Shown here: one piece after another, positions 1-11,509 of the stretch
Numbering within the stretch: position 1 is the first letter of the stretch
Layout of the letters: every line of letters starts with the position of its first letter
NCBI GenBank assembly: GCA_000320605.2
Contig: KB445805.1
Span: forward strand, 124,001 to 188,000
Length of the DNA stretch: 64,000 bases
Direction: 5' to 3'
Source of the DNA: Gelatoporia subvermispora B
Taxonomy: Eukaryota > Basidiomycota > Agaricomycetes > Polyporales > Gelatoporiaceae
The notes under the pieces: model-generated
Database searches by the model: none
Seen by the model: the letters and a program-made list of their open reading frames with translations, nothing else
What the model was told of the DNA's origin: nothing
Made by a program: the position numbers and the translations under genes

Positions 1-68
1 TGTAGCGGCACATGTAGCTCTATAATTACCATGCCTGTGTTCTCGTCCCAAAATCATGTAGAGCTTGA
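1..68 (+). repeat. Direct repeat, copy 1, at the left edge of the gap
   Basis: The first 68 bases are identical to 820-887, in the same orientation. The copy runs straight into the N gap at 69, so its true length is unknown. It may be a real tandem or dispersed duplication, or the same locus placed twice by the assembler around an unresolved repeat. No coding content is seen in it. Confidence 0.85.
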
Positions 69-552
69 NNNNNNNNNNNNNNNNNNNNNNNNNNNNNNNN
101 NNNNNNNNNNNNNNNNNNNNNNNNNNNNNNNNNNNNNNNNNNNNNNNNNNNNNNNNNNNNNNNNNNNNNNNNNNNNNNNNNNNNNNNNNNNNNNNNNNNN
201 NNNNNNNNNNNNNNNNNNNNNNNNNNNNNNNNNNNNNNNNNNNNNNNNNNNNNNNNNNNNNNNNNNNNNNNNNNNNNNNNNNNNNNNNNNNNNNNNNNNN
301 NNNNNNNNNNNNNNNNNNNNNNNNNNNNNNNNNNNNNNNNNNNNNNNNNNNNNNNNNNNNNNNNNNNNNNNNNNNNNNNNNNNNNNNNNNNNNNNNNNNN
401 NNNNNNNNNNNNNNNNNNNNNNNNNNNNNNNNNNNNNNNNNNNNNNNNNNNNNNNNNNNNNNNNNNNNNNNNNNNNNNNNNNNNNNNNNNNNNNNNNNNN
501 NNNNNNNNNNNNNNNNNNNNNNNNNNNNNNNNNNNNNNNNNNNNNNNNNNNN
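69..552. other. Assembly gap (run of N)
   Basis: An unbroken run of N. Nothing can be said about its content. The direct repeat on either side suggests the gap was left by a repeat the assembler could not resolve. Confidence 0.99.
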
Positions 553-819
553 TCGCGATTTCTAAACAGCTTTTGATTGAACGACTGAGCTTCTTGATAG
601 CGCCAAGTACAAGTGTGTCACTGCACAAGAGGCATGTCCATGCCCGTGTTCTCTTTGTAGACATGTTCCAGTCGCCGAAGAGACTGGCATGTTACAAGTG
701 ATCTGACAGGCATGTCTCAGTTGAGACTCTCAACACATTGACCATGCCCGATGCACACTGATGGTCAAGTCTAGACGAAAATAGTAGGACGGAAATTGTC
801 CTTGTTATGTGAATGCTTA

Positions 820-887
820 TGTAGCGGCACATGTAGCTCTATAATTACCATGCCTGTGTTCTCGTCCCAAAATCATGTAGAGCTTGA
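820..887 (+). repeat. Direct repeat, copy 2
   Basis: This copy is identical to bases 1-68 over 68 nt, with an offset of 819 nt. A weaker echo of the segment around 'atgcctgtgttctcgt' lies near 640-665. The rest of 553-1522 shows no gene I can support. Confidence 0.85.
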
Positions 888-1522
888 TTGAATTAATGCA
901 TACATCTCGTTGATGCAGCGATAAAGTGGCCAATCGCCAACGTGAGGATTGCATCTGAGTTCGATTTTCTAAACGAGAGCGAGCAAGGTGTTTGCCGACG
1001 CAGGCGGCGCTTCTCTAGTTGTAAGTCCGCAATCACGGTATCTGACTTGCCCACTGATGTACCAGGCGTGCCCTTCACAGCTGTGCAAAGATGCACGAAA
1101 CAATTTCGCATCAAGAAGCGCGATCCGGGGTTCCACCTCATGGAGCACAAATGGAATCGATGAACGCGTGGATATGAAGTACTGATGCATATGCCCTACC
1201 GTCCATGAGACTGACGAACGCTAGAATAGAAATTAATGAAGGCGTTTTCCATTGATCATGAATACAGAGTGGCCATGTTCTGGTTCTCACGTACGCCGAA
1301 AGAGCGGCCGCCCATCGTAATGAGCTTACTCGAGCGACAGTCCCCAAAATTAATCTATCCTGGCCTTTGAAGTGCTGGATCCTTGTGCTTGTAGATGATT
1401 GCGAGGTCACCGTAATCGGACAAATACTGTGTCACTCAGTCACGGTACATTTTCGAGGAGACGTACTGGGGCCCGTGCTAGCACGTGTCGTATCAAGAAA
1501 ATTGCTATCTACTTCAAGAAGT

Positions 1523-1935
1523 TTAGATCGTAGTAACTACCACTTCTGGACGGCTTTCCGGAGTCTGTATACATTCAATCGTATCTACAGCAGGAGGCTT
1601 CGCACCACGGTCACATAACAGGGCAGCAACTGCGTGTTTGCGGGTGCGATGCACGTACATGTCTTGAATGTCGAACGGAGTTTCCTGTTGATTAATCTCG
1701 GCATGCGCAGCTGAGAGCGCGGTGCCAAACTTGCCGCACTGAACATTGATATTCGCCCCATGGTCGAGTAATAACTGCACGACATCGAGATGTCCAAAGT
1801 ATGACGCAGCTTGGAGTGCCGGCCCATACTTCGCGCCCTGGGTATTGATGTTCGCGCCGTGCTCCAGGATCAGGCGCATAATGGCGATTGACCCGCGGTA
1901 GGACGCAGCTTGGAGTGCCGACCCATACTACTTGG
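1523..1935 (-). pseudogene. Ankyrin-repeat protein fragment (3' end)
   Basis: On the minus strand a frame ending at 1523 encodes at least two ankyrin units, with the recurring pattern 'GANINTQGAKYGPALQAAS' followed by 'GHLDVVQLLLDHGANI'. A further partial unit (YGSALQAASYRG) extends upstream to about 1935, where a stop falls in frame just before a possible acceptor AG. Such units belong to the long NACHT/ankyrin proteins common in Agaricomycetes, which act in protein-protein contact. I find no NTPase domain or start upstream (1936-3700), so this is either a last exon or a decayed remnant. The weakly repetitive tail after the repeats is unassigned. Confidence 0.5.
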
Positions 1936-3716
1936 TCCTTGTTGAACGTAATCGGGAGCGTTTGACGGCTTGACATGATCCACGTGACGGACGCGTGGGC
2001 TTCAGGGCAGGCGTTCTCGCGGCGCTGGAGCATTTTCACGCTGGTTCTCCTCCTCTAAGGCTGTACGTCTGAAAGACCTGAAGCTCTCAGCTCTTTCTCT
2101 CGACTACAGTCTTATATGTATCTCGTCAACCTGTACTTGTGTCTCTCTGCCGAGCGGCTGGATTATAGTATCTGCTTTCAGTCCCAACTTTCTTGGTGTC
2201 TCTTTGACTGTCGGTTCCTCTAGCGATCTCGACGTCTTGCCTACGTGATGGAACACCAAACAGACGTTCACCACATTCCGCTTAAGCGATCAAAGCGTTC
2301 CGCACAACTACAGCGCTCCTAGGTGTAATGTATAACAACCCGCCGATGACAGCATTCAAATTGCACCTAGGCTTAGCTCCAGGGAGCTCCTTAGACTGCG
2401 AAGCCCGACTCTCTATTCAGCAACGCTAGTACAAAGAATGATAAGCAGCAGTTCACCTTGCCTCGTCTACAGTCAACCGATCGCATGTCCTGCATACGAC
2501 GGCTGAAGGCGAAAACCGCTGCTCATGTCTAGCGGACTCTCGACGAAAGATGCCACGTACACCATGTCTCGCGGACGCATGAGCATCCTCTATCGGCGCT
2601 ATTCGTATGGGATCGGGACGTTGGACTGATACTGGAATTCGCTTCGCAGCATCCAAGGTGGAGCTACGGAACGACGTGGTAGAACTGGCTTCGCGCAGAC
2701 ACGCTCCTCCGATTGAATACTGCGTTGCTTGGATGCATTGACAGCCATAGACTCAATTATTCGGAGCATACTATATTCCTTACTTATAACTTGAACTATC
2801 CTGGTCGTGGCGATCTCATTGGCTATGAACTACGCCGTCGCTACTATCTGCTGATGGTCTCCCTCATCGAACCCAAGTGTGACAATACTACCTCATCTCT
2901 CTGGCGTTGTCTGGAGGATGACCCCTCTGGCTGGACGTATCCAAACACCCCACAAGATGTGCGTGTATTACCCGTGAGCTTGTTAGAAGCTGTCGTGCCT
3001 TTGATCGACCGTACCTATGTCACATCTTACGCGAGGTGACTTTGGCCTGCACACATCAAGAGGCTGGCTGGTACTGTGTATACTACAGGTAACGTGTCTC
3101 CCAGGCCCGCGCATCTTCAGATCATCACTGGCTTGCCCATGCGCCGACAAGTGAAGTCTCCCTACTGAGTTAGTACTGACCAATGATTGACTCTTGCAGT
3201 CGATTTTGCCCACACTCTCGTCCCATTCCATCTTATCAATGCACTCCATCGCACGCTGAGCTTGCTGATTATACGGGCAAGGTAAATCGCGAAGCAACGA
3301 CGTCGCCGTAAGTCGTTTCTATGGTTGCTTGTTCGGCAATAAATCAATGAATCTCTACTTCAACAGACTCCCCACATCCTGGAATCTTTATCGCCTCTGG
3401 AGAAGTCAGACCTTCTCGGGCTCTTTGTCTCTGTTCACCTCGCCGAGGCTCAAGTCTCGTTGATCACGCGTAATGTGGGCTCGCTGTAAGGACACGTGTC
3501 CGTGCAGTGGGCACGTTCTCAGCGCGTGATTTGGTGCAATCGCGTCCCTCGCCTGTGACACGCTGGACGACGCGACTGGCGGTCACATTGCGGCTAATGA
3601 CAAGCTTTGCGATCCGACTTAGAACGAGGATATTGTCAAGGAGTGGTGTGGGTATTTGATACAAAGGTCTCCGCAAGGAACGATCGTTAGTAGTCTATGT
3701 CACGTCGAGTACTACT
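1936..3716. other. No supported gene
   Basis: Short open frames occur, the longest about 108 codons at 2713-3039 on the plus strand. None shows a recognisable family, a good splice pattern or a signal peptide. I see nothing further to report in this stretch. Confidence 0.5.
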
Positions 3717-4651
3717 TCAGGCAGAGCTTCTGTCGGTCCTAGCCGCCCTCGTTACAACGCTCTGAGGCTCGTTGCGAAGGTAACGATGATTGATTTCCGC
3801 ATTGTATTCCTCCAACTAGAAACACCTTGTTCAATCGCAGAACAAACGGAAACAGCACAGGAACTCACGCTTTGAGTTTTGACTACGCTCTCTCTGTTGA
3901 CCAGCCTCTCCGTGTACTCCTCCCACCCGGGGCCGACGGCTGCCCTCGAATAACCGCGATACTGGGCTATTACATGGTCACGGAGCACCCAAGGAACAAT
4001 GAAGATGTCCACGAGGCTGAACTGTTCCCCGAGGAACCAAGGCCCCTTGATCTTCTCTGTGAAGGTGCGCATCGCCTTGATCAGTTCGTCCAGCATCGCG
4101 TGCTGCTTGTCCGGTTCCTGCGACAACGTGAGCCGCTGGAAAGCTGGTATTACCGACTTGGTGACGTAATCCATCCAGAGGCGTGCGTATGCGCGTTCAA
4201 ACGGGTCCGCGGGCAAGAGCGGCGTAGTGCCGGGGTAGGCGTCCTCGAAGAACTCGCAGATCACAAGGGAGTCACGGAGCGCACGTCCCTTGTACTGAAT
4301 GGCAGGAACGGACGCTTTGGGATCAATCCCTGTGCAAGTGATCGTTGTCAGGAAATCTGGGACTGTGCAGACACTGCATCCCAGTTTACGCACTATTGAG
4401 CCCCTCGTCCTCGTGGAAGGTATTCGCTTCCCTATACTGGTAGGGGATCCCCTTCTCCTCCAGAGCAACCCATGTTCTGGTAGACCAAGGGCAATACTAT
4501 GCGACAGTCAACGTCGGAACCTCGCGGAGGGACATCATATCCGTACCCATGCACAGTAGAACACAAGATCCTGAGGATCCTGGTGCTTCGCAACAGTCTC
4601 TGCAGCGGGACCAGTCGCAACAGGGTGAACTTCGCCGTTCGGTGTGCTCAT
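3717..4651 (-). CDS. Glutathione S-transferase, omega/Ure2p-type
   Basis: Four exons splice cleanly. Exon 1 starts at 4651 (MSTPNGEVHPVATG) and ends in FYCAW. Exon 2 carries the thioredoxin-fold active site YCPWSTRTWVALEEKG. Exon 3 has the cis-Pro region (IDPKASVPAIQ), the glutathione-binding DSLVICEF and the helical C-domain with WFLGEQFSLVDIFIVPWV. Exon 4 ends RYLRNEP and further to a stop at 3717. All junctions are GT-AG and keep frame. The Cys-Pro-Trp-Ser motif is that of fungal omega-class (GSTO/GTO) enzymes, which use Cys for thiol transfer and deglutathionylation rather than classical conjugation. The product is cytosolic, with no signal peptide. In wood-decay fungi such enzymes handle aromatic breakdown products, which fits the AKR and GMC genes downstream. 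The family is secure; the substrate is not known. Confidence 0.88.
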
Positions 4652-6838
4652 GGGGGGAATGTGGAGAAGGGTATGAGGGTGCGTCCGTCATGAGGATCGA
4701 GAAGTTATATGCTCGCCTGTACAAATAGGCTGAGTCATGGTTTTCTGCAAACAGGCGGCGCAAGCCGCACTTACGAAAGTTTTCAGGCTCACTCATGACA
4801 GGTTCTGGTGAAATCTCTCTCTCACATCAGCCCCTATCTGACACCTCGACCCTGATCCTGATGGGACGGAACTTTTCGGAAGCTTTGACGGAGAACAAAG
4901 ATCACACCTTCGCACTGATTCGGTCGCTAGCACCAGGAAGGTTCCAGATGCGACTGGGCATATAGCTGACGCGAAGTAAAGGCTATTCAATACACAGTGC
5001 GAGGCTATACCAAACAGAGACGTACCGAATAACTCTCATTCAACGGCAACGGTTTACTAGGCCAGCTAGTATTCAAGGGTGCGGCCCGTCCAGGTGGAGT
5101 GGCTCGGTTCGATGTCCGTAGTGATTCGTCGGAGAAATCCAGATCTATGTATGCTGCATATAGAATAACGAGTCTCCTAAAAGCGATGGAGAGGTACCCC
5201 TGATATCTCATCAACGTGAGCCATCCCTTCTCATGCGAAGATATACATGTGGCGTACCTTCTAGCATAGACCGTTTCGGAATAGTGACTCATATACTGGC
5301 GCCCAATCTTAGTGCTCTGCTTCGCCGTTGGAGACATGCCGCATCAATTCTCACTGCGGAGACAACATGCCTCTCAGGAGCTGCCGAGGGACACCTGGTC
5401 AATAAGACTAGGCACGGAACGAACGTGATGTATCATTTCTTCGGAATCTGTTTGACGGGATACTGGCTCGGGTTCGTCTTCCATGGCATGGTCAATCGCT
5501 ATGAGATCGACTTGCGGAGACATGAGTCGAGGAGAATCTATGTGCGAGATCCAATTGACTTGGTCATATATATCAGCCGACTCGCAACGCAGGGAAGACC
5601 AATGTGTGACTGACTATCGCAAGGGAATGTACAGGTCGTGTCAGTGATAGAAGTGTGTGTGAAACGATGGATGGTGTGGAGCACTTCTATATTTTCGCTG
5701 GTTGTTAGTCAAATGCTGGTCAACGTAGAATTACCGGTGCCCATTTTCCATCCAACTCATGAACCCTCACCCTCATCTTCCGATGTCAAGCAGGCGGGCT
5801 ACACGGGCTTTGGGCACAAGCAGCCTGCGTCTAAGATTCGAGTTATACAATCGTATCTCGAAGACGATGGTAGGTACTTCGAGGACGATGGTAGAAGAGC
5901 TGGGACGGGCTACACCGAGGTAGTCATGGATGCCGCGATTGACATTATACAGACACCACAAAGTCGCATCTACGGTCTCACAGAGTAAACTTGTAGTTGA
6001 CCTCTTAAGGACGCCATGAGTGGCTTGTCAAGATCAAGGACACTGGGCGTCCTCACTATAGTACCGCGCAGTTTGTCGCTATGTCGATGTACCCAGCAGC
6101 TGGTAGTGATTTTATGTCATTAGTTGAGGCAGCGTATATCATTATCGTTGTGGGACATAGAGATAGAGTGCAAACGCATAGTATCAGTGCGAGGCATTCT
6201 AAGGCCACTGCAACGTCGCAATGTGCAGCAGGTCCGGCCTAGTGGCCAAACGACTCCCGGGGACCCGGACGGGATGCCTGTGAAGCTGAGACGCGTGTCG
6301 CGGTCACGTGCCATCCATTTCACTGGCAGCGGGAGCCTCAAACGCGGCCAAGGCTACAAGCTTCGCTCTCCCGCTTTCCGTCAGGAGTTACAGCAAGTTT
6401 TAGATCGTAGGCCATCTGCAACGCAGTGGGGAGGGCGGATCTGGCACTTAGGGCGAGCTATCAATACTCCCCGTCTAGAGAATATCGCTCCCGTACTAAA
6501 TAAAGCCGTGGACTAACATTGATGTTGTGCTGCAAGCGCGCCCTAGGAAGAAGGAGCACCTTGTCCATGACGGGAAACAACCTCGTGCTGCTATTACGTA
6601 TACCGGTCCCCGGCGCCACTTGTCGCCGCGCAGCGGACGGCCTAGACTACAGTACAATTTTGCAATTTACTGTAACTGGCCTCTCGGTTCTCATACACCT
6701 GTGCCCGTAGAGGAAAGGTCACAGGGACTCGATGCAGGAAGTAGCGATAAAGTTTCAAGTATCTGAGGTCTTGTATCTCTGGTCGAAGCCTGCGACTTCA
6801 ACTTTGCAGCTAAGCGATTCACTGCAACTCTTGCCTCA
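4652..6838. other. No supported gene
   Basis: Unrelated open frames of 110-130 codons lie at 5233-5613, 5638-5988 and 6124-6516 on the plus strand. The second contains a short internal duplication, two copies of 'acttcgaggacgatggtag' type sequence near 5855-5895. I recognise no domain, and none of the frames links to neighbours through convincing introns. Confidence 0.45.
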
Positions 6839-8284
6839 ATGACCTGCCGCGTTCCGCTGATAATGGTGCGAATCATATGAATCGCTACTCTCCTAACTCC
6901 AACTGTACATCCACTCAACATTAGGGGACCATGGCCATTGGGGAGGCTGGAAAAGAAGGTGTACGCACTCCTGCGCTCGTCGATTGTCAGCGAGTGGTAG
7001 ATGCCTTCGTCAAGCATGGATTCAGAGAGATTGATACCGGAAGGGTTTATGGCGAAGGGACACCAGAAGCCGTAAGTATTGACATCACTTGTTACGAGGC
7101 TTATAAGTCAGATGTCACGCCCAGTATTTGGCACAACTTGACCTAGGAGGTTCGGCGGTCGATACGAAGTGCGCAACGGCCATGATATGAGCCTGCTAGC
7201 GTATCTGACTGCCGATAAGGGTATTTCCCGTGCGCCCTGGCGACCATTCGGCTCAGAAACTTCGCGAAAGCTCCGAAACATCTCACAAGACCTTAGTCCC
7301 TCATAAAATAAGGACTCTGTATCTGCATAAACCTGATGAGGCTACTCCGTACGAGGAGACTTTGCGCGCGATCAACGATCTGTACAAGGAAGGTGTATTA
7401 TCAGTATGATAGATCGGTCGCCAGCTGTGCGCGAGACTGACGACTGCTATCTTGGTGCCTGTAGCGAAACCTTCGGATTGAGCAACTACTCCTCTTTCGA
7501 TGTATGCTTAAAAGTACCTCTGACATGTCCAGCGTCCTGTACTAACGTTGTCTTTAGGTAGCTGAGATAGCCACAATATGCAGAATCAATGGCTGGGTTC
7601 GTCCCGTTGTATATGAAGGGCAAGTGACCCTGTAATTCCACGTGACAACCAAGCTTTCAACCACTAATCGCAGCATGTACAACGCCATCACGCGTGGGAT
7701 CGAACGCGAACTTGTGCCATGCTGTCGAAAGCACGGTCTGCGGATCGTTGCATATAATCCCTTGGCGTGCGTAGACGATAGTGCTAAAGCTTCAGTGAGG
7801 TCTGATTCGCATCGATCTCAGTGGCGGGTTTTTCGCTGGCAAAGTATCCTCACCAGACGCCGATGTGCCCAGGGACGAGAGGTTCAGTCCTCACACAGCC
7901 GTTGGCCAAATCTACCGCAACATGTACATCAAACAAGGGTATTTCGAAGCTCTGGATCATCTCAAGCCATTTGCGGTGTGTTGCGCAGCGTACACAGACA
8001 TGCGGGAGTTCTTATTCCGCCAACAGGAGAAACATGATCTTCGATTGACAGAGATCGACATCAGGTGGCTTCAACACCATTCCTGCCTTACGCCAAACGA
8101 CGGCATAATTATAGGCGTAAGCAGTGCAGCTCAAATGGAACAGAACTGCCAGGATGCTGCGAAGGGCCCCCTTCCGCAAGTAATACTACAAGCTCTGGGC
8201 GAGGCCACGAAGATGGTGCAGCCGTTTGAACCGAGCTACTGGCAATATTTGGATATCACGAAGCAGGAGATGACGGAGCAGTAG
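6839..8284 (+). CDS. Aldo-keto reductase, AKR7 (aflatoxin-aldehyde reductase) type
   Basis: Spliced reading gives MTCRVPLIM joined to GTMAIGEAGKEG, then REIDTGRVYGEGTPEA, VDTKVFPVRPGDHSAQKLRE, LYLHKPDEATPYEETLRA, FGLSNYSSFDVAEI, VYEGMYNAITRGIEREL, YNPLAGGFFAGK and RWLQHHSCLTPNDGIIIG, stopping at 8284. The AKR catalytic tetrad is visible: Asp and Tyr in the IDTGRVYGEG region, Lys in VDTK, His in LYLHKPD. The family reduces aldehydes and dicarbonyls with NADPH in the cytosol. One intron (7620-7673) is GC-AG with a GCAAGT donor; another (from 7501) has a perfect TACTAAC branch point. The join between LYKEG (about 7393) and FGLSNY (about 7472) does not resolve in phase with canonical sites, so there may be an indel or an unusual intron. 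The gene is tail to tail with the GMC oxidase, 62 nt apart. Confidence 0.82.
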
Positions 8285-8346
8285 CGCAGCCACGCTTATG
8301 TCTGGTAAATGTATAGTATAACATCTCTTAAGTGGTGGCGACCGAA

Positions 8347-10681
8347 TCATAACCACTCAGACTTGATGAGATCCGCCGCTCGCTCCGCCATGGCGTAGAC
8401 GCACGCCTGCGGATGACTAGCTGGTACGAATGGCTGACCCAACATCGTTGTCAGTATGATCCTAGTAATGTTTGTGCTATTGATTGTGTACTCACAAAAA
8501 CCGAAGCATCGACGACGCGCAAGCCTGAGGCACCTTTCACTTTCAATGACGATGTGAGCACACCCTCCGTGCTCCACGCAGGCGCCATACGCGCCGAACC
8601 GAATGGATGGAACTCCGTGGAAGTGAAGTTCCGTATGTAGTCCTCGAGCGCTGCGTCAGTTGTCGCATTAGCGAGGCTCGCTACTGGCTCAAGTATATAG
8701 TCGCTCCATGTAGGTGCTTGTAGCATTCGTATCCCCAGTGTGATTGCTTGCACCATCGTGCCCAAGTCCCGCGCGTCAGTGTAGTAGCCGGGGTCGATAT
8801 TCGGAAAGTCGAACGGATTGTTGGTGGACAGCGTTACGGATCCTCCTGTAAATGCAGGATTGGTACTTGACGCCAGGGGCTCTTATAATTCACAATAGCT
8901 GCAGCAGTATAACACTTACGAGAAAATGGGGAAGAGACAATTGTGGCTATAGTGAAATAGTTCCCTGTGGTGGGCGCTTCCGTAACGAAAGAGGCGAAAC
9001 CGTCCTTCGTCAAGCAGTAGTACAGTGAGAATACTGGTATGCGAAACATCCCTGAAGTCAACTCACGACGAAGAGGAATTCTATCTGCGCAGCCAACGGT
9101 CCGGCGGAAGCGTCAGCCGTACTGTTGCCGTCTTGTGGCAATCTCAACCATCCCATGAGGTTCGCGCCAGGGTCGCAATAACGTCCCGTGCCGGTCGCTT
9201 CCCACTGCTGCAGCAACTCTTCCGCTAAATTTGCGTTTCGCGTGATCTCATCCGCCGTCTGAGTTGAGTTCACGAACCAAGAGTTGGTGAGGAACGGGTG
9301 ATCTGCGAGATGCTGGCCGACGTCACTCAGCTCCAGGATCGGTTCAATTCCAGCTGAGCGGATCAGCGTGGTGTTCCCAATTCCACTCAATTGCAACAGT
9401 TGGGGCGTGTTGATTGCACCAGCGCATACAATGACTTCTTTCTTGGCTGAAATGGTGAAACGGGGGCCTGAAGATCGACTTCTTGAGCATCGCTTTGTGT
9501 GCTAGATCGTAGGTCAAACTCACCACTCAGAGATTGGGCCATCTCGATACCATCGAAATGTACTGGTTGACCAAACGTGTGGCTATCGGACGAGATGATC
9601 TTCGTGACCTGCGTTGTGATGAGGACATCCAGATTGGCTCGGTTGAGGACAGGTTCCAGGTAGGCCGTAGCAGAGCTACTTCTTTGACCTTGCGTACTGA
9701 CGGAATAGGGTAGCCATCCTGTCCAGCGTGACAATCCGATCAACTCCGTTGTCAGGCGTTAAGTATCGTCAGATCCTTACCTATACCCAGTGGTGTCCCC
9801 GAGTTCATATCTTCATTGAACGGGAACAGTTCAGGGAGCTCCTGAGTGGTATTAAAGAGACGTTTGTCTATGTCTGATGGGAATCCTCCAAGGCTGGTCT
9901 GAATAGGCCCTAGAGTACCATGCAAAGCCGGTATGACTTCACCAGACGTGTTGTGACGGTCCGGGGGTGGAACGAGGTGCTCGCTCTTCGACGATTAGAG
10001 GCCAATCTCTCGGTGACGCAGCAGACTAGTTCACGCTCACCTTCTTCATGTATGGCAACATTTGGTCCCATGACCACCCATAATCCTCAGTGAAATTGGC
10101 GAAGCGGTCCCAGTCATCCTTCGATGCGCGTGTCCAAACTTCGAGGTCTGATGCGTACAATTGAAGGATGATGAGCGACTGCAGACAACGTCTTCTGATA
10201 CCTACTGATTGTGCTGGACCCTCCAAGGACCCGGCCTCTTGGGTACGAGATTGCTCTACCATTGAGGCCTGCTTGAGGTGTGGTAGTGTAATTCCACGTG
10301 ATAGAAGTATTCGGAAAGAGCGCTGGGGCCAGATAGGGTATCTCATCATCGAGAATGCCGGTGTTTCTATGGCATCAATGTCACCATAAGCCTGTATTCA
10401 AGACCTTGATGTTTAAACTTACGATATGCCAGATTCCACCACAAGGACTGTAAAGGAATGCTCTTCCGTCAGTCGATTAGCGAGGACATTGCCTGCGGTT
10501 CCGGCTACCTGGGCATTAGGGAGGCAGGATATTCGAAATTGGAACACCTACCACCGATGACGATAAAATCATATTCGGTCCTTCGCAGCTCCGACGGGTC
10601 CGTCAGCAGTATAGAACTAGCCCGCAAAGTGCATATCATCAGCCCCACGAAGGCATTCAATGACGACAGACGCCGCATCAT
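8347..10681 (-). CDS. GMC oxidoreductase, aryl-alcohol-oxidase-like, secreted
   Basis: About ten exons join in frame. The N-terminus from 10681 (MMRRLSSLNAFVGLM) looks like a signal peptide. It is followed by the FAD-binding motif (YDFIVIGAGTAGNVLANRL, with a phase-shifting intron inside), GMC signature 1 (RGRVLGGSSTIN), signature 2 (GAINTPQLLQLSGIG), LSDVGQHLADHPF, and the C-terminal block with FHPFGSARM and PFVPASHPQACVYAMAE, ending at 8347. The two active-site His of aryl-alcohol oxidases are present, one in FHPFG and one in ASHPQA. Family enzymes oxidise aromatic or polyunsaturated primary alcohols to aldehydes and make H2O2 for lignin-degrading peroxidases outside the cell. All inspected introns are GT-AG. 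Substrate preference within the AAO/pyranose/glucose-oxidase group cannot be fixed, but signature spacing and C-terminus favour AAO. Confidence 0.88.
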
Positions 10682-11509
10682 GGAGAATTGCCCTGTCGGC
10701 GTACACGAATAAGGGGATTGCTTGGATCAAAGTGTGCCCAGTCATCCTGCGTATAAATGTCTGTTACAATGGCCGCTCATACGAAGACAAGCTTGCCAAA
10801 AGCCCCGTTGTTGGCATGCATATTGAGCCGTTGGACAAGGGATCGCCATCTAGGTGGTACCATACTGTGTCACAGACAGCGCGCGTGCCTGCGGAAACAT
10901 TGATGCAGGCAAAAGTGCCGTGCCAGCTGGCATCTCGCGCATGTCAGTCAGCCCGCGCGAGAACGAAGAGAACGCTTATATTGCTACCAACCGTTTCGCG
11001 CATGGTAATACCGCTCTGCAGACGATATTGCCAAAAGGCAGCTACGCCGGTCTCAAGCATCCAGGAACCACGGTTCTAGCTGGTCGCCTAACCGTGACGG
11101 GCGGGGGACCACATGATATGAAGAAGATGAGTCCAGTCGTTCTAAGGCCGAGGTTCTCTGTCTCTGAGAACTCGAAAGCTGCACTGACGCACAGGATAGA
11201 CGGATATCATTGTGCTGCCAAGACATGTTAGGGGAGTATTCCACAGGTTGCTGGCGGCTCCGATGAGGCTGTGAGATGCAGGCCCCATGTGAGGAATCAC
11301 ACAGATCCCTTAGTGATCGAGACATCCTATGTCCCTCGCCCTCCCACCGGCCCTTACGTGCGTACTTGGCCAGAAGACCAGGCTGACCTAGTGTGGGGAG
11401 GTGACAGGCGCCCATGGACTAGAAAATGCTGGAATTCATATCGTGACGGTCATCTGCATACCAGATTAGCCAGACATCAGACGGGGGAACGGAAGTGACT
11501 CACAATACA
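10682..11509. other. Intergenic, GMC promoter side; no supported gene
   Basis: Open frames of 125-139 codons on the plus strand (10660-11079, 10854-11231) overlap each other in different frames and match no family I know. The stretch lies upstream of the GMC gene and downstream of the permease gene, so it probably holds the GMC promoter. Confidence 0.5.

Noticed and set aside
26..664. Open frames that span the N gap
   Set aside because: They are open only because N codons are read as X; there is no real sequence evidence.
5638..5988. 116-codon frame with an internal short repeat
   Set aside because: No family, no splice partners and no signal peptide; the repeat is only two copies.
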